From assembly GCA_030272155.1 (NCBI GenBank), contig CP126193.1, positions 6,014,001 to 6,078,000 on the forward strand: DNA of 64,000 nucleotides. Direction: 5' to 3'. Below are positions 62,101-64,000 of the stretch, piece after piece; within the stretch, counting starts at the first letter, position 1; every line of letters starts with the position of its first letter. Both the position numbers and the translations under genes were made by a program. The DNA is from Tetradesmus obliquus (taxonomy: Eukaryota; Chlorophyta; Chlorophyceae; Sphaeropleales; Scenedesmaceae). The notes under the pieces were generated by a model that did not search any database, had not been told where the DNA came from, and saw only the letters and a program-made list of their open reading frames with translations.

Positions 62101-64000
62101 AGAGGCACGCCCTGTGGCGGCAGTGCAGCTTGTGCGCTATGTCGCGGGTGGGACACACACCGTATGCAGGGTAGCCAGCACATGAAGCAGGGAAAGCTCA
62201 GCGTGCACAGCAAGCGGCGGAACTACAGACAGCAGCCAAACCACAACGAGAAGGGGTAGGTATCGGCAACGCAACTAAAACGCATCAGTACCTGCGGCCC
62301 CACATTCTTGGTGTCCAGGTGCAGGGTCACCTCTTCCTCAAGAGCGTAGCTGCTGCGGTTGTGCTGCGCAAAGCTGAGCTCTGTGCGGGCCGCAAGAGCT
62401 GCCACATCCTCATGCTTCTGGTACAGCCTGCAGGTGACAGTGCAGCCGGCACAACCACGTCAGCGTGCTAGCTAGGGCCTCAAGCAATGCGCATGTCAGC
62501 GCCGTATGCTCTGGATTATTGCGTATGCAGAGTAAAAGCATCGTTGTGGCTGCTGCTGCCTGCGGGGCCGACGGCGACGTTGTTATGGCTCTAATTGTGA
62601 TATGATGATGATGACCCCCACCCCGCGTCTCACCTGGACCAGGCAGCTGCATGGCTGCTGCCACTCAGCAGCATGCCTTCTGCCACTGCTGCATCGCGCC
62701 AGTCGGCAGGCAGCAGCAGCCCAGCAGCAGCCAGTGGGCATGGCCCTGTGGGACTGAACAGGCCTCCAACAGCTGCAGCACAGCAGAAACGCAGGCACAT
62801 GGTCGGGCGGGCAAGCGGCAGCAGGCAGCAGGCAGTCTGGCCCCTGGGACCCTGCACCAGCTGCAGCAGCAGGCTGCACAAGGCAGCAGCAGCAGAAGCA
62901 GGCAGCGGGATGTGGCAGCAGCAGCAGCAGGCAGCATGCAGCGGCAGCAGCATGCAACAGATAACCCACCTGGATCCTGCACCAGCTGCACCAGCAGGCT
63001 GCGTGCAAACGCCTGCCGCTCCGCCTCAGAGGCAGGCAGCTGCCCCAGCACATCAGGCAGCAGCACAGCAGGCAGCATGTAGATACTGTCATCACCTGCA
63101 GCACACAACAGCACAAAGCAGCAAAGATCAGCAACAGGTAACATTGGGCGTGGGCCACTTGAACAGCAGCAGCAGCACCATTCGACCGCCGTATGAACGC
63201 AGCACTCAGCAGAGGCGCATCTTTTCAAAAGCACCAGCACTTCACTGGCGTTAGCAGCGGAACTTCGACCAAGCAAACACAAACAGGAGAGCATGTGTTG
63301 CAGGAGAGCACGTGATGCCAGGTGGCAAGTCACAACAGCATCGTGCACACGGAGATATGCCAGCTGTACAACACACTCACAGTGAACCTCCTCCAGAGGC
63401 CCTGCTGCTGCAGCCTCTGGGCTGCCAGCACAGCCCACACACACGTTGAAGCCAAACTGCGTGCGGCTGCGCAACCTCGGACCCACAATCGGCCGCATGC
63501 CGCAGACGCTGCACGCCACATGCAGCGGCTGCTGCTGCTGCCCGCTCGCTGTCCCAGACAGTGACTGGAAGCCTGTTGAAGCCGCAGCGCCGGGTCTGTT
63601 GGCTGTCACGGTTGGTCCTGCTGACCAAGTGGCTCTGCCAAGCAGCTGCATGAATGAAACAAACAGCTGCAGGTCCACGCAGCGCTGACTCCGCAGTTGC
63701 AGCTGCACCTGAGCATGCACCGCATGCAGCCTGCACGCCATGACGGGCAGCAGCAGGACTGGCAGGTTGTGGAACGAGGTGCATAAAAGTGTTGCAGGGC
63801 TTGATCGACTGAGTGTACTCGAGTGTAAAATGCAACAGCAAAATAGGATCCAGCAGCGGCGTGACAGTGTGAGCTATTGCAGGTAAGCATTGGACAAGTG
63901 ACATGTACTGCCAGCCGCTGCTTTTGTTACATCTTGTGTACAACGTCTTTGCAGGAAGTACCTGATCTTGCAGTTGACTGATCTGCCACATACACCCTGC
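48809..64000 (-). CDS. Giant ZZ-finger, macroglobulin-like multidomain protein (28 exons)
   Basis: Exons in coding order: >64000-63962, 63708-63381, 63095-62970, 62763-62634, 62427-62292, 61987-61845, 60937-60757, 60589-60414, 60209-60017, 59650-59454, 59225-58700, 58454-57543, 57134-57005, 56670-56027, 55764-55540, 55323-55168, 54944-54586, 54332-54044, 53731-53560, 53269-52728, 52490-52333, 52104-51629, 51478-51342, ~51240-50936, 50717-50553, 50296-49656, 49371-49222, 48956-48809. All junctions agree in phase except around 51342/51240. About 2,600 residues. An N-terminal ZZ finger is followed by beta-sandwich segments resembling macroglobulin MG domains (LLKVYEVNAWNYYTAEGRQV, GVWLVEAVANGQVVRARIQK, GQVLTVLDEDWRPVK, LQEQYTLKAQLFCHQESLL) and conserved C-terminal modules. 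I recall similar uncharacterised proteins in bacteria and protists; function unknown. No signal peptide is visible. ATG 63991 may be the start, or coding may continue past the window. Confidence 0.85.
51342..51390 (-). pseudogene. Probable copy of giant-gene exon 24 start fused to exon 23
   Basis: The coding-strand sequence GATGCCAGCCTGCCCATCTC with CTGCAGG resembles GACACCAGCCTGCCCAGCGT with TTGCAGG of the next exon start near 51225. It follows directly on the open frame FEVVTQDHLQ, so the annotated end of exon 23 may be relic sequence. This is also where the phase breaks (0 against 1). Confidence 0.65.
53310..53536 (-). repeat. Two ~113 bp copies at the end of giant-gene exon 19
   Basis: The plus-strand element TAAATTTGCTGCACC followed by TACTCACGT and ATGAGTCCTGC occurs at 53424 and again at 53537, where it forms the exon end and donor. 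A third, more diverged copy precedes it (53340-53423). The copies extend into the intron. Confidence 0.8.
53833..54000 (+). repeat. 99 bp tandem repeat in a giant-gene intron
   Basis: GGTTGATGAAGGGGAGCAAC at 53835 recurs as GGTTGATGGAAGGGGAGCAA at 53933, with matching sequence after each. The 99-base period keeps a plus-strand frame open (GEQPLVIVSN and GEQPSLVLASK), but this lies inside an intron of the opposite strand. Confidence 0.8.
54366..54418 (-). pseudogene. Decayed copy of giant-gene exon 18 start
   Basis: AGTCAAACAGCGTGCGCCGG on the plus strand repeats AGTCAAACAGCGCGCGCCGG at the true exon start, including the TCATCCTGCAAGC acceptor region. The period is about 68 bp. The acceptor CAG is retained, so alternative acceptor use is conceivable and would insert extra residues. 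Confidence 0.88.
57300..57362 (-). pseudogene. Decayed copy of giant-gene exon 12 end
   Basis: Reads KLDTAVAYVLQ then VGGN, against KLDSAVAYVLQ and donor GTGGGG at the true exon end (57543). It lies about 230 bp into the following intron. Confidence 0.85.
59083..59116 (-). repeat. CTG/CAG tract encoding poly-S in the giant gene
   Basis: A run of eleven AGC codons on the coding strand within exon 11, between the VYLTTTSTP segment and EYVLQVLGRSG. Similar triplet runs in the same gene lie at about 50640-50673, 51106-51140 and 56215-56225. Confidence 0.85.
61242..61786 (-). pseudogene. Four decayed tandem copies of a giant-gene exon end
   Basis: The 3' end of the true exon (61845-61987, encoding LELSGLAPTTTLALTT and QDPVIR with its GTGAG donor) recurs with donor starts near 61701, 61566, 61379 and 61242, i.e. 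periods of about 141, 135, 187 and 137 bp. Each copy keeps GGGGTCCTGTGG-like or AGGGTCCTG sequence on the plus strand and GGCCAGACAG. None has an acceptor in the right phase, so only the true exon joins correctly to the next exon at 60937. Together they enlarge the intron to 907 bp. Confidence 0.92.
63381..63708 (-). other. ZZ-type zinc finger exon of the giant gene
   Basis: Encodes VACSVCGMRPIVGPRLRSRT followed by FGFNVCVGC, the Cys pattern and PIxGxR core of ZZ fingers (as in dystrophin, p62 and NBR1), which bind peptides or N-termini. The preceding residues QLQLRSQRCVDLQLFVSFMQ look beta-helical. Phase 0 at its start (acceptor CTCAG) and phase 1 at its end. Confidence 0.8.

Overview
This 64 kb window looks like nuclear DNA of a green alga, most likely Chlorophyceae. 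The genes are rich in short GT-AG introns whose acceptors are nearly all TGCAG. CAG/CTG runs abound in coding and non-coding sequence and encode poly-Q, poly-A and poly-S. The proteins are plant-type: CRD1 aerobic cyclase, PHR2, a WW-domain DEAD-box helicase, a Mn superoxide dismutase and an MscS-like channel. The species is not identified. Exon coordinates were read by hand from splice signals and reading-frame continuity. For most genes every junction is phase-consistent; exceptions are stated.

Layout from left to right: (1) 1-2584 +, the 3' half of an E(z)-type Polycomb H3K27 methyltransferase. (2) 3176-4838 +, a leucine-rich-repeat gene broken by a frameshift and an in-frame TAG. (3) 4961-8304 -, an MscS-family channel. 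(4) 8862-12873 +, a large MYND zinc-finger protein full of poly-Q. (5) ~14111-16552 +, an F-box-like LRR protein. (6) 19056-22515 -, a WW/DEAD-box RNA helicase. (7) 23203-27952 +, a PHR2-type photolyase-like protein. (8) 28754-31216 +, CRD1/CHL27 cyclase. (9) 34145-35919 -, a RING-H2 E3 ligase. (10) 37303-39521 -, mitochondrial Mn-SOD. (11) 39895-42479 +, an unrecognised protein with about four membrane segments. (12) 44295-47152 +, a protein with a VHL beta domain. (13) 48809-64000 -, a 28-exon gene for a protein of about 2,600 residues with an N-terminal ZZ finger and many macroglobulin-like beta domains; its 5' end may lie beyond the window. No operon-like organisation is seen, and neighbouring genes are not obviously related in function. 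Two gene pairs share short divergent promoters: helicase/PHR2 (0.7 kb) and SOD/four-TM gene (0.37 kb).

The most striking signal cuts across the genes. At least seven unrelated genes carry decayed tandem copies of a piece of exon together with its splice site, lying in the adjacent intron (or, once, downstream of the gene). Examples are the SET exon of E(z), the pore and beta exons of the MscS gene, three PHR2 exons (one in three copies with a 148 bp period), the VHL beta-domain exon, the 3' end of the four-TM gene, and at least five exons of the giant gene (one in five copies). This points to a genome-wide process of small tandem duplications at exon-intron junctions, with possible consequences for splicing and intron growth. 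No transposon, CRISPR array, tRNA or rRNA gene was recognised.
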